From assembly GCA_037176725.1 (NCBI GenBank), contig JAZBRS010000074.1, forward strand, positions 66,778,001-66,842,000: DNA of 64,000 nt. The letters run 5' to 3'. This DNA is from Posidonia oceanica (taxonomy: Eukaryota; Streptophyta; Magnoliopsida; Alismatales; Posidoniaceae). Below the pieces are notes generated by a model. The model ran no database searches. It saw only the letters and a program-made list of their open reading frames with translations, and had not been told where the DNA came from. This document shows positions 1 through 11,339 of this stretch, piece after piece; position 1 is the stretch's first letter, and the number at the start of each line of letters is the position of its first letter. The position numbers and the translations under genes are program-made.

Positions 1-840
1 TGGTCCAAAACCTATCCTTTCCGGTCGAAAAGTCCGTAAATTATCATCCAACCTTTGCGGTCGATAGGTCCGAAACCTATCCTTTCTGGTCGATATATCC
101 ATAACTTATCATCCAACCTTTGCGGTCGATGGGTCCGAAACCTATCCTTTCCGGTCGATAAGTCCGTAACTAATCATCCAACCTTTGCGGTCGATGGGCC
201 CGAAACCTATCATTTCTGGTCGATAACTCCGAAACTTAACATCCAACCATTGTGGTCGATAGGTTCGAAACCTATCCTTTCCGGTCGATAAGTCCGAAAC
301 ATATCATCCAACCTTTGCGGTCGATGGGTCCGAAACCATTCATTTCCTGTCGATAAGTCGGAAACTTATCATACAACCTTTGCGGTCGATAGGTCTGAAA
401 CCTATCCTTTTCGGTCGATAAGTCCGTAACTTATCAACCAAATTTTGCGGTCGAAGGGTCCGAAACCTATCCTTTCCGGTCGATTAGTCCGTAATTTATC
501 TTCCAACCATTGCGGTCGAAGGGTCCGAAACCTATCCTTTCCGGTCGATAAGTCCGTAACTTATCATCCAACCTCTGCGGTCAATGAGTTCGAAACCTAT
601 CCTTTCCGGTCGATAAGGCCGTAACTTATCATGGAACCTTTGCGGTCGATGGGTCCGAAACCTACCCATTCCAGTCGATAAGTCCGAAACTTATCATCCA
701 ACCTGTGCGGTCGATGGGTTCAAAACCTATCCTTTCCGGTCGACAAGTCCGTAACTTATCATCCAACCGTTGCTGTCGATGGGTCCGAAACCGATCCTTT
801 CCAGTCGAAAAGTCCGAAACTTATCATCCAACCTTTGCGG
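1..840 (+). repeat. Divergent satellite units, no higher-order partner assigned
   Basis: About 13 units of the 65-bp repeat with scattered substitutions. I could not match this stretch unit by unit to another long block in the window. Individual units resemble the F-tail and Q types (for example CATATCC-like units near 92), but not in an order I could extend. The array runs off the left edge, so partners may lie outside. Confidence 0.7.
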
Positions 841-1800
841 TCGATGGGTCCGAAACCTATCCTTTCGGGTCAACATATCCTTAACTTATCATCCAACCTT
901 TGCGGTCGATAGGTCCGAAACCTATCCTTTCCAGTCGATAAGTCCGTAACTTATCATCCAACCTTTGCGGTCGATGGGTCCGAAACCTATCGTTTCAGGT
1001 CGATAAGTCCGAAACTTAACATCTAACCATTGTGGTCGATAGGTCCGAAACCTATCCTTTCCGGTCGATAAGTCCAAAACTTATCATCCAACCTTTGCGG
1101 TCGATGGGTCCGAAACCAATCATTTCCGGTCGATAAGTCCGTAACTTATCATACAAGCTTTGCGGTCGATAGGTCCGAAACCTATCCTTTCCGGTCGATA
1201 AGTCCGTAACTTATCGTCCAACATTTGCAGTCGACGGGTCCGAAACCTATCCGTTACGGTCGATAAGTTCGTAATTTATCATCCAACCATTGCGGTCGAT
1301 GGGTCCGAAACCTTTCCTTTCGGTCGATAAGTCCGTAACTTATCATCCAACCTCTGCGGTCAATGAGTTCGAAACCTATCCTTTCCGGTAGATATGTCAG
1401 TAACTAATCATCCAACCTTTGCTGTCGATGGGTCCGAAACCCACCCTATCCGGTCGATAAGTCCGAAACTTATCATCCAACCTTTGCGGTCGATCGGTTC
1501 AAAACCTATCCTTTCCAGTCGATAAGTCCGTAACTTATCATCCAACCGTTGCTGTCGATGGGTTCGAAACCTATCCTTTCCAGTCGATAAGTCCGAAACT
1601 TATCATCCAACCTTTGCGGTCGATGGGTCCGAAACCTATCCTTTTCGGTCGATAAGTCAGAAACTTATCCTCTAACCATTTTGGTCGATAGGTCCGAAAC
1701 CTATCCTTTCCGGTCGATGAGTCCGAAACATATCATCCATCCTTTGCGGTCGATAAGTCCGAAACTTATCATCCAACCTTTGCGGTCGATGGGTTCAACA
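841..1800 (+). repeat. Older copy of part of block Q (+7442 partner)
   Basis: Rare variants recur in the same order 7442 bp downstream: CAACATATCC near 872, CGTTTCAGG at 991 (8433 in Q1), a double A-half at 1712-1783 (9154-9225) and GGGTTCAACACC at 1791 (9233). Divergence between the copies is clearly higher than between the P or R copies, so the duplication is probably old. Confidence 0.75.
1712..1783 (+). repeat. A-A junction (missing B half)
   Basis: Two 36-bp A halves (1712-1747 and 1748-1783) follow each other with no B between, a local loss of 29 bp. The same structure recurs at 9154-9225, 11917-11988, 18125-18196, 31797-31868, about 35143-35214 and about 41740-41811. In each case a unit starting GGGTTCAACACC, or nearly so, follows, so these are copies of one or two ancestral events. 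Confidence 0.85.
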
Positions 1801-4509
1801 CCAATCCTTTCTGGTCGATAAGTCCGTAACTTATCATCCAACCGTTGCTGTCGATGGGTCCGAAACCTATCCTTTCCTGTCGATAAGTCCGAAACTTATC
1901 ATCCAAACTTTTCGGTCGATGGGTCCGAAACCTATCCATTCCGATCGATAAGTCCGAAACTTATCCTCCAACCTTTGCGGTCGATGGGTCCGAAACCTAT
2001 CCATTCCGGTCGATAAGTTCGAAACTTATCATCCAACCTTTGTAGTCGCTAGGTCCGAAACCGATCCTCTCCGGTCGATAAGTCCGTACCTTATCATCCA
2101 ACCTTTGCGGTCGATGGGTCCGAAACCTATCCATTCCGGTCGATAAGTTCGAAACTTATCATCCAACCTGTGCAGTCGATAGCACTGAAACCTATCCTTT
2201 CCGGTCGATAAGTCCGAAACATATCATCCAACCTTTGCAGTCGATGGGTCCGTAACCTATCCTTTCCGGTCGATAAGTCCGTAACTTATCATCCAACCTT
2301 TGCGGTCGATAGGTCCGAAACCTATCCATTCTGGTCAATTAGTCCGAAACTTATCATCCAACCTTTGCAGTCGATGGGTCCGAAATCTATCCTTTCTGGT
2401 CGATAAGTCCGAAACTTATAATCCAACCTTTGCGGTCGATAGGTCCGAAACCTATCCTCTCCGGTCGATAAGTCGGTAACTTATCATCCAACCTTTGCTG
2501 TCGATGGGTCCGAAACCTATCCTTTCCGGTCGATATGTCCGTAACTTATCATCCAACCATTGCGGTCGATGGGTCCGAAACCTATCCTTTCCGGTCGATA
2601 AGTCCGAAACTTATCATCCAACCTTTGCGGTCGATAGGTCCGAAACCTATCCATTCTGGTCAATTAGTCCGAAACTTATCATCCAACCTTTGCAGTCGAT
2701 GGGTCCGAAATCTATCCTTTCTGGTCGATAAGTCCGAAACTTATAATCCAACCTTTGCGGTCGATAGGTCCGAAACCTATCCTCTCCGGTCGATAAGTCG
2801 GTAACTTATCATCCAACCTTTGCTGTCGATGGGTCCGAAACCTATCCTTTCCGGTCGATATGTCCGTAACTTATCATCCAACCTCTGCGGTCGATGGGTT
2901 TGAAGCCTTTCCTTTCTGGTCGATAAGTCCGTAACTTATCAACCAACCTCTACGGTCGATGGGTCCGATACCTATCCTTTCCGGTCGATAAGTCCGTAAC
3001 TTATCATCCACCCTTTGCGGTCGTTGGGTCCGAAACCTATCCTTTCCGGTCGAAAAGTCCGTAACTTATCATCCAACCTTTGCGGTCGTTGCATCCGAAA
3101 CCTATCCTTTCCGGTCGAAAAGTCTGAAACCTTTCATCCAACCTTTGCGGACGATGGGTCCAAAACCTATCCTTTCCGGTCGATAAGTCCGTAACTTAAC
3201 ATCCAACCTTTGCGGTCGATAGGTCCGAAACATATCCTTTCCGATCGCTAAGTCAGTAACGTACCATCCAACCTTTGCGATCGATGGGTACGAAACCTAT
3301 CCTTTCCGGTCGTTAAGTCCGTAACTTATCATCTAACCTTTGCGGTCGAAGGGTTCGAAACCTATCCTTTCTAGTCGATAAGTCCGTAACTTATCATCCA
3401 ACCTTTGCGGTCGATGGGTCTAAAATCTATCCTTTCCGGTCGATAAGTCCGTAACTTATCATCCAACCATTGCGGTCGATGGGTCCGAAACCTATCCTTT
3501 CCAGTCGATAAGTCTGAAACTTATCATCCAACCATTGCGGTCGATAAGTCCGTAACTTATCATCCATCCTTTGCAGTCGATAGGTCCGAAACCAATCCAT
3601 TCCAGTCGATAAGTCCGAAACTTAACATCCAACCTTTGCGGTCGATGGGTCCGAAACCTATCCTTTCCGGTCGATAAGTCCGAAACATATCATCCAACCT
3701 TCGCGGTCGATAGGTCCGAAACCTAGCCTTTCCGGTCGATTAGTCCGAAACTTATCATCCAACCATTGGGTCGATGGGTGCGAAACCCATCCTTTCCGAT
3801 CGATAAGTCCGAAACTTATCATCCAGCCTTTGCGGTAGATAGGTCCAAAACCAATCCACTACGGTCGATAAGTCCGTAACAAATCATCCAACCTTTGCGG
3901 TCGATGGGTCCGAAACCTGTCCGTTCCGGTCGATAAGTCCGTAACTTATCATCCAACCTATGCGGTCGATGGGTCCGAAGCCTATCCTTTCTGGTCGATA
4001 AGTCCGTATCTTATCATCCAACCTCTGCAGTCGATGGGTCCGAAACCTATCCTTTCCGGTCGATAAGTCCGTAACTTATCATCCAACCTTTGCGGTCGAT
4101 GGGTCCAAAACCTATCCTTTCCGGTCGATAAGTCCGTAATTTATCATCCAACCTTTGCGGTCGATGGGTCCGAAACCTATCCTTTCCGGTCGAAAAGTCC
4201 GGAACTTATCATCCATCCTCTACGGTCAATGAGTTCGAAACCTATCCTTTCCGGTCGATATGTCCGTAACTTATCATCCAACCTTTGCGGTCGATGGGTC
4301 CGAAACCTTCCCTTTCCGGTTGATAAGTACGAAACTTATCATCCAACCTTTGCGGTCGATGGGTTCAAAACCTATCCATTCTGGTCGATAAGTCCGTAAC
4401 TTATCATCCAACCGTTGCGGTCGATGGGTCCGAAACCTATCCTTTCCAGTCGATAAGTCCGAAACTTATCATCCAACCTTTGCGGTCGATGGGTCCGAAA
4501 CCTATCCTT
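1801..4509 (+). repeat. Satellite units, mixed ancestry
   Basis: About 42 units in ordinary phase. It contains the 325-bp duplication at 2283-2882, another A-A junction near 3535-3575 and one B half with a 1-bp deletion (CATTGGGTCGAT near 3765). Units at 4020-4400 resemble the R block end (about 15000-15300), but loosely. I see nothing non-satellite here. Confidence 0.7.
2283..2882 (+). repeat. Local tandem duplication, period 325 bp (5 units)
   Basis: The run 2283-2557 is repeated at 2608-2882 with no difference that I noticed, including rare variants CTGGTCAATTAG (2331 and 2656), ACTTATAATCC and GATAAGTCGG. The offset of 325 is exactly five units, so this is an in-register duplication by unequal exchange or replication slippage. 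It looks young compared with the surrounding units. Confidence 0.88.
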
Positions 4510-5816
4510 TCCGGTCGATAAGACCAAAACTTTTCATGCAACCTTTGCGGTCGAATGGTCCGAAACCTATCCTTTCTGGTCGATAAGTCCATAACTTATC
4601 ATCCAACCTTCGCGGTCGATGGGTCCGAAACCGATCCTTTCCGGTCGATAAGTCCAAAACTTATCATCCAACCTTCGCGGTCGATAGTTCCGAAACCTAT
4701 CCTTTCCGGACGATTCGTCCGAAACTTATCATCCAACCTTGACAGTCGATGGGTCCGAAACCTATCCATTCCGGTCGATTAGTCCGAAACTTATCATCCA
4801 CCCTTTGCGGTCAATAGGTCCGAACCCTATCCTCTCCAGTCGATAAGTCCGTAACTTATCATCCAACCTTTGCGGTCGTTGGGTCCGAAACCTATCCATT
4901 CCGGTCGATAAGTCTAAAACATATCATCCAACCTTTACGGTCGATGGGTCCGAAGCCCATCCTTTCTGGTCTTTAAGTCCGTAACATATCATCCAACCTC
5001 TACGGTCGATGGGTCCGAAACCTATCCATTCCAGTCGATAAGTCCGTAACTTATCATCCAACCTTTGCGGTCGTTGGGTACGAAACCTATCCATTCCGGT
5101 GGATAAGTCCGTAACTTATCATCCAACCTTTGCGGTCGTTGGGTCCGAAACATATCCATTCCGGTCGATAAGTCTGAAACTTATCATCCAACCTTTGCAG
5201 TCGATGGGTCCAGAACCTATCCTTTCCGATCGATAAGTCCGTAACTTAACATCCAACCTTTGCGGTCGATAGATCCGAAACCTATCCTTTCCGATCAATC
5301 AGTCCGTAACTTACCATCCAACCTTTGCGGTCGATGGGTCCGAAACCTATCCTTTCCGTTCGATAAGTCCGTAACTTATCATCCAACCTTTGCGGTCGAT
5401 GGGTTCGAAACCTATCCTTTCTAGCCGATAAGTCCGTAATTTATCATCCAACCTATGCGGTCGATGGGTCCGAAACCTATCCTTTCCGGTCGATAAGTCC
5501 GTAACTTATCATCCAACCATTGCGGTCGATGGGTCCGAGACCTATCCTATCCGGTCGATAAGTCTGCAACTTATCATCAAACCTTCGCGGTCGATGGGTC
5601 CAAAACCTATCCTTTCCGGTCGATAAGTCCGTAACTTATCATCCAACCTTTGCAGTCGATGGGTCCGAAACCTATCCTTTCCGGTCGATAAGTCCGAAAC
5701 TTTTCATCCAACCATTGCGGTCGATCGGTCCGAACCCTATCCTTTCCGGTCGATAAGTCCGAAACTTATCTTCCAACCTTTGCAGTCGATAGGTCCGAAA
5801 CCTACCCTTTCCGGTC

Positions 5817-5835
5817 GATTAGTCCGAAACTAATC
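5817..5835 (+). other. Covariant dyad GATTAGT...ACTAATC
   Basis: Both arms differ from the usual GATAAGT/ACTTATC at the paired position (A to T on the left, T to A on the right), so the 7-bp stem stays perfect around CCGAA. The form is inherited in the P/R copies, for example 16636-16654, 10819 bp away. Confidence 0.85.
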
Positions 5836-6980
5836 ATCCAACCTTTGGGTCGATGGGTCCGAAACCTATCCTTTCCGGTCGAATAGTCCGAAACCTATCA
5901 TCCAGCCTTTGCGGTCGATAGGTCCGAAACCTATCCTCTCCAGTCGATAAGTCTGTAACTTATCATCCAACCTTTGCGGTCGACGTGTCCGAATCCTATC
6001 CTTTCGGGTCGATATGTCCGTAACTTATCATCCAACCTTTGCGGTCGATGGGTCCGAAACCTTCCCTTTCCGGTCGATTAGTACGAAACTTATCATCCAA
6101 CCTTTGCGGTCGATGGGTTCAAAACCTATCCATTCTGGTCGATAAGTCCCTAACTTATCATCCAACCGTTGCGGTCGATGGGTCCGAAACCTATCCTTTC
6201 CAGTCGATAAGTCCGTAACTTATCATCCAACCTTTGCGGTCATAGGGTCCGAAACCAATCCTTTCCGATCGATAAGTCTGAAACTTATCATCCAACCTTT
6301 GCAGTCGATGGGTCCAAAACCGATCCTTTCCGGTCGATAAGTCCGTAACTTATCATCCAACCTTTGCGGCCGATAGGTCCGAAACCTATCCATTCCGATC
6401 GATAAGTGCGTAACTTACCGTCCAACCAATGCGGTCGATGGGTCCGAAACCTATCCTTTCCGGTCGATAAGTCCGAAACATATCATCCAACCTTTGCGGT
6501 CGATAGGTCCGAAACCAAGCCTTTCCGGTCGATTAGTCCGAAACTTATCATCCAACTTTTGGGTCGATGGGTGCGAAACCTATCCTTTCCGGTCGATAAG
6601 TCAGTAACTTATCACCCAACCTTTGCGGTCGATGGGTTCGAAACCTATCCTTTCTAGTCGATAAGTCCGAAACCTATCATCCAATCTTTGCGGTCGATGC
6701 GTCCGAAACCTATCCTTTCCGTTTGATAAGTCTGTAACATATCATCCAACCTCTGCGGTCGATGAGTTCGAAACCTATCCTTTCCTGTCGATAAGTCCGT
6801 AACTGTTCATCCAACCTTTGCGGTCGTTGGGTCCGAAACCTATCCTTTCCGGTCGATAAGTCTGAAACTTATCATCCAACCTTTGCTGTCGATGGGTCCA
6901 TAACCTATCCTTTCCGGTCATTAAGTCCGTAACTTATCATCCAACCTTTGCGGTCGATAGGTCCGAAACCTATCCTTTCC

Positions 6981-7009
6981 GGTCGATCAGTCCGAAACTT
7001 ATCCTCTCC
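6981..7009 (+). repeat. Hybrid half-unit (A-type arm, B length)
   Basis: A 29-bp half with A-type ACTTATC but without ATCCAAC, ending CTCTCC. It sits between a B half and a normal A half and changes the register by 29 bp. It is inherited in P2 (17800), P3 (24008) and P4 (29624). It fits recombination between misaligned A and B halves. Confidence 0.8.
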
Positions 7010-7170
7010 GTTCGATAAGTCCGTAACTTATCTTCCAGCCTTCGCGGTCGATGGGTCCGAAACCATTCCTTTCCGGTCGATAAGTCCGAAACATATCATC
7101 CAACCTTTGCAGTCAATAGGACCGAAACCTATACTTTCTGGTCGATAAGCCCGAAACTTATCATCCAACC

Positions 7171-10100
7171 TTTGCGGTCGGTGGGTCCGAAACCTATCCT
7201 TTCCGGTCGATAAGTCCGTAACTTATCATCCTACCTTTGCGGTCGATGGGTCCGAAACCTATCCTTTTCGGTCAATAAGTCCGAAACTTATCATCCAACC
7301 TTTGTGGTCGATAAGTCCGAAACCTATCCTTTCCGGTCGATAAGTCCGAAACTTATCATCCATCCATTGCGGTCAATGGGTCCGAAACCTATCCTTTCCG
7401 GTCGATAAGTCTGAAACTTATCATCCCGCCTTTGCGGTCGATAGGTCCGAAACCAATCCTGTCCAGTCGATAAGTCCGTAAATTATCATCCAACCTTTAC
7501 GGTCGATGGGTCCGAAACCTATCCGTTCTGGACGATAAGTCCGTAACTTATCATCCAACCTATGCGGTCGATGGGTCCGAAGCCTATCCTTTCTTGTCGA
7601 TAAGTCCGTAACATATCATCCAACCTCTGCGGTCGATGGGTCCGAAACCTATCCTTTCCGGTCGATAAGTCCGTAACTTATCATCCAACCTTTGCGGTCG
7701 ATGGATCCAAAACCTATCCTTTCCGGTCGATAAGTCCGTAATTTATCATCCAACCTTTGCGGTCGATTGGTCCGAATCCTATCCTTTCCGGTCGATAAGT
7801 CCGTAACTTTTCATCCATCCTCTGCGGTCATTGAGTTCGAAAACTATCCTTTCCGGTCGATAAGTCCGTAACTTGCCATCGAACCTTTGCGGTCAATGGG
7901 TCCGAAACCTTCCCTTTCCGGTCGATAAGTCCGAAACTTATCATCCAACCTTTGCGGTCGAAGGGTTCAAAACCTATCCTTTCCGGTCGATATGTCCATA
8001 ACTTATCATCCAACCGTTGCGGTCGATGGGTCTGGAACCTATCCTTTCCAGTCGATAAGTCCGAAGCTAATCATCCAACCTTTGCGGTCGATGGGTTCGA
8101 AACCTATCCTTTCCAGTCGATAAGTCCAAAACTTTTCATGCAACCTTCGCGGTCGATAGGTTCGAAACCTATCCTTTCTGGTCGATAAGTCCGTAATTTA
8201 TCATCCAACCAATGCGGTAGACGGGTCCGAAACCTATCCTTTCCGGTCGATAAGTCCGAAACTTATCATCCAACCTTTGCTGTCGATAGGTCCGAAACCT
8301 ATCCTTTCTGGTCAACATATCCTAAACTTATCATCCAACCTTTGCGGTCGATGGGTCCGAAACCTTTCCTTTCCGGTCGATAAGTCTGTAACTTGGCATC
8401 CAGCCTTTGCGGTCGATGGGTCCGAAACCTATCGTTTCAGGTCGATAAGTCTGAAACTTAACATCTAACCATTGTGGTCGATCGGTCCGAAACCTATCCT
8501 TTCCGATCGATAAGTCCGTAACTTATCATCCAACCTTTGCGGTCGATCGGTCCGAATCCAATCATTTCCGGTCGATAAGTCCGAAACTTATCATACAAGC
8601 TTTGCGGTCGATAGGTCCGAAACCTTTCCTTTCCGGTCGATAAGTCCGTAACTAATCGTCCAACCTTTGCGGTCGATGGGTCCGAAACCTACCCTTTCCG
8701 GTCGATAAGTCCGTAATTTATCATCCAACCATTGCGGTCGATGGGTCCGAAACCTATCCTTTCGGTCGATAAGTCCGTAACTTATCATCCAACCTCTGCG
8801 GTCAATGAGTTCGAAACCTATCCTTTCCGGTAGAGAAGTCTGTAACATATCATCCATCCTTTGCGGTCGATGGGTCCGAAACCCACCCTATCAGGTCGAT
8901 AAGTCCGAAACTTATCAACCAACCTTTGCGGTCGATCGGTTCAAAACCTATCCATTCCAGTCGATAAGTCCGTAACTTATCATCCAACCGTTGCTGTCGA
9001 TGGGTCCGAAACCAATCGTTTCCTGTCGATAAGTCCGAAACTTATCATCCAACCTTTGCGGTCGATGGGTCCGAAACCTATGCTTTTCGGTCGATATGTC
9101 CGAAACTTATCCTCCAACCATTGTGGTCGATAGGACCGAAACCTATCCTTTCCGGTCGATAAGTCCGAAACTTATCATCCATCCTTTGCGGTCGATAAGT
9201 CCGAAACTTATCATCCAACCTTTGCGGTCGATGGGTTCAACACCGATCCGTTCCGGTCGATTAGTCCGTAACTTATCATCCTACCTTTGCGGTCGATGGG
9301 TCTGAAACCTATCCTTTTCGGTCGATAAGTTCGAAACTTATCATCCAACCTTTGTGGTCGATAGGTCCGAAACCTATCCTTTCCGGTCGATAAGTCCGAA
9401 ACTTATCATCCATCCTTTGCGGTCGATGGGTCCGAAACCTATCCTTTCCGGTCGATTAGTCTGAAACTAATCATCCAGCCTTTGCTGTCGATAGGTCCGA
9501 AACCAATCCTCTCCGGTCGATAAGTCCGTAACTTATCATCCAACCTTTGTGGGCGAAGTGACCGAAACCTATCTGTTCCGGTCCATAAGTCCGTAACTTA
9601 TCATCCAACCTATGCGGTCGATGGGTCCGAAGCCTATCCTTTCTGGTCGATAAGTCCGAAACTTATCATCCAACCTCTGCGGTGGATGGGTCCGAAACCT
9701 ATCCTTTCCGGTCGATAAGTCCGTAACTTATCATTCAACCTCTGCGGTCGATGGGTCCAAAACCTATCCTTTCCGGTCGATAAGTACGTAATTTTTCATC
9801 CAACCTTTGCAGTCGATGGGTCCGAAACCTATCCTATCCGGTCGATAAGTCCGTAACCTATCAACCATCCTCTGCAGTCATTGAGTTCGAAACCTATCCT
9901 TTCCGGTCGATAAGTTCGTAACATATCGTCCAACCTTTGCGGTCGATGGGTCCGAAACCTTCCCTTTCCGGTCGATAAGTCCGAAACTTATCATCCAACC
10001 TTTGCGGTCGATGGGTTCAAAACCTATCCTTTCCGGTCGATAAGTCCGTAACTTATCATCCAACCGTTGCAGTCGATGGGTCCAAAACCAATCCGTTCCA

Positions 10101-11339
10101 GTCGATAAGTCCGAAACTTATCATCCAACCTTTGCAGTCGATGGGTCCGAAACCTATCCTTTCCGGTCGATAAGTCCAAAACTTTCAATGCAACCATTGC
10201 GGTCGATAGGTATGAACCTATCCTTTCCGGTCGATTAGTCCGAAACTTATCATCCAACCTTTGCGGTCGAAGGGTCCGAAACCTATCCTTTCCGGTCGAT
10301 ATGTCCGAAACTTATCATCCAACCTTTGCGGTCGATAGGTCCGCAACCTATCCTCTCCGGTCGTTAAGTCCGTAACATATCATCCAACCTTTGCGGTCGA
10401 TGGGTCCGAAACCTATCCTTTCCGGTTGATAAGTCCGTAACATATCATCCAACCTCCGCGGTCGATGAGTTCGAAACCTACCCTTTCCGGTCGATAAGTC
10501 CGTAACTGTTCATCCAACCTTTGCGGTGGTTGGCTCCGAAACATATCCTTTCCGGTCGATAAGTCCGAAACTTATCATCCAACCTTTGCAGTCGATGGGT
10601 CCGAAACCTATCCTTTCCGGTCGATAAGTCCGAAACTTAACATCCAACCTTTGCGGTCGATGGGTCCGAAACCTATCCTTTCCGGTAGATAAGTCCGAAG
10701 CTTATCATCCAACCTTTGTGGTCGATCGGTCCGAAACCTATCCTTTCCGGTCGATAAGTCCGTAACTTATCATCCAACCTTTGCGGTCGATAGGTCCGAA
10801 ACCTATCCTTTCTGGTCGACATATCCACAACTTATCATCCAACCTTTGCGGTCGTTGGGACTGAAGCCTATCCTTTCTGGTCGATAAGTCCGTAACTTAT
10901 CATCCAACCTCTACGGTCGATGGGTCCGAAACGTATCCTTTCCAGTCGACAAGACCGTGACTTATCATCCAAGCTTTGCGGTCGTTGGGTCCGAAACCAA
11001 TCCTTTCCGGTTGATAAGTCCGTAACTTATCATCCAACCTTTGCGGTCGTTGGGTCCGAAACCTATCCTTTCCGGTCGATATGTCTGAAGCTTATCATCC
11101 AACCTTTGCGGTCGATGGGTCCAAAACCTATCCTTTACGGTCGATAAGTCCGAAATTTATCATCCAACCTTTGCAGTCGATAGGACCGAAACCTATCCTT
11201 TCCGGTCGATAAGTCCGAAACTTATCATCCAACCTTTGCGGTCGATGGGTCTGAAACCTATCCTTTCCGGTCGATAAGTTCGAAACTTATCATCCAACCT
11301 TTGCGGTCGATAGGTCTGAAACCGATCCTTTCCGGTCGA
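7171..11339 (+). repeat. Higher-order block Q, copy 1
   Basis: About 64 units, matched in order by Q2 at +22643 up to about 10.6 kb and at +22967 after an insertion in Q2. Markers include a run near 8311-8330 with CAACATATCC, CGTTTCAGG at 8433, the A-A junction at 9154-9225, GCGGTGGATGGG near 9680 and a unit at 10170-10220 with small deletions. The part at about 8283-9242 has an older partner at 841-1800. No gene is present. Confidence 0.82.
9454..9472 (+). other. Covariant dyad GATTAGT...ACTAATC, Q block
   Basis: The same paired change as at 5817, but with centre CTGAA and a different flank (followed by CATCCAGCC). It also appears in the Q2 copy near 32097. The different context suggests a separate origin from the 5817 family. 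Confidence 0.8.

Larger units (their letters stand above)
4510..7170 (+). repeat. Higher-order block P, copy 1
   Basis: About 41 units shared in order with P2 (+10819), P3 (+17027) and P4 (+22643). Markers are the unit with GACGATTCGTCC near 4708, TAGCCGATAAG near 5422, CCTTTGGGTCGATGG near 5845, GCGGTCATAGGG near 6235 and the hybrid half at 6981-7009. The left edge near 4510 is where similarity to the sequence upstream of P2 fades. P1 differs from P2-P4 at scattered sites and looks the most diverged of the four. Confidence 0.85.

Noticed and set aside
262..272. tRNA genes or tRNA-derived SINEs
   Set aside because: Only the short GGTTCGAAACC core resembles a T-loop. No acceptor stem, anticodon arm or A-box of proper spacing is present.
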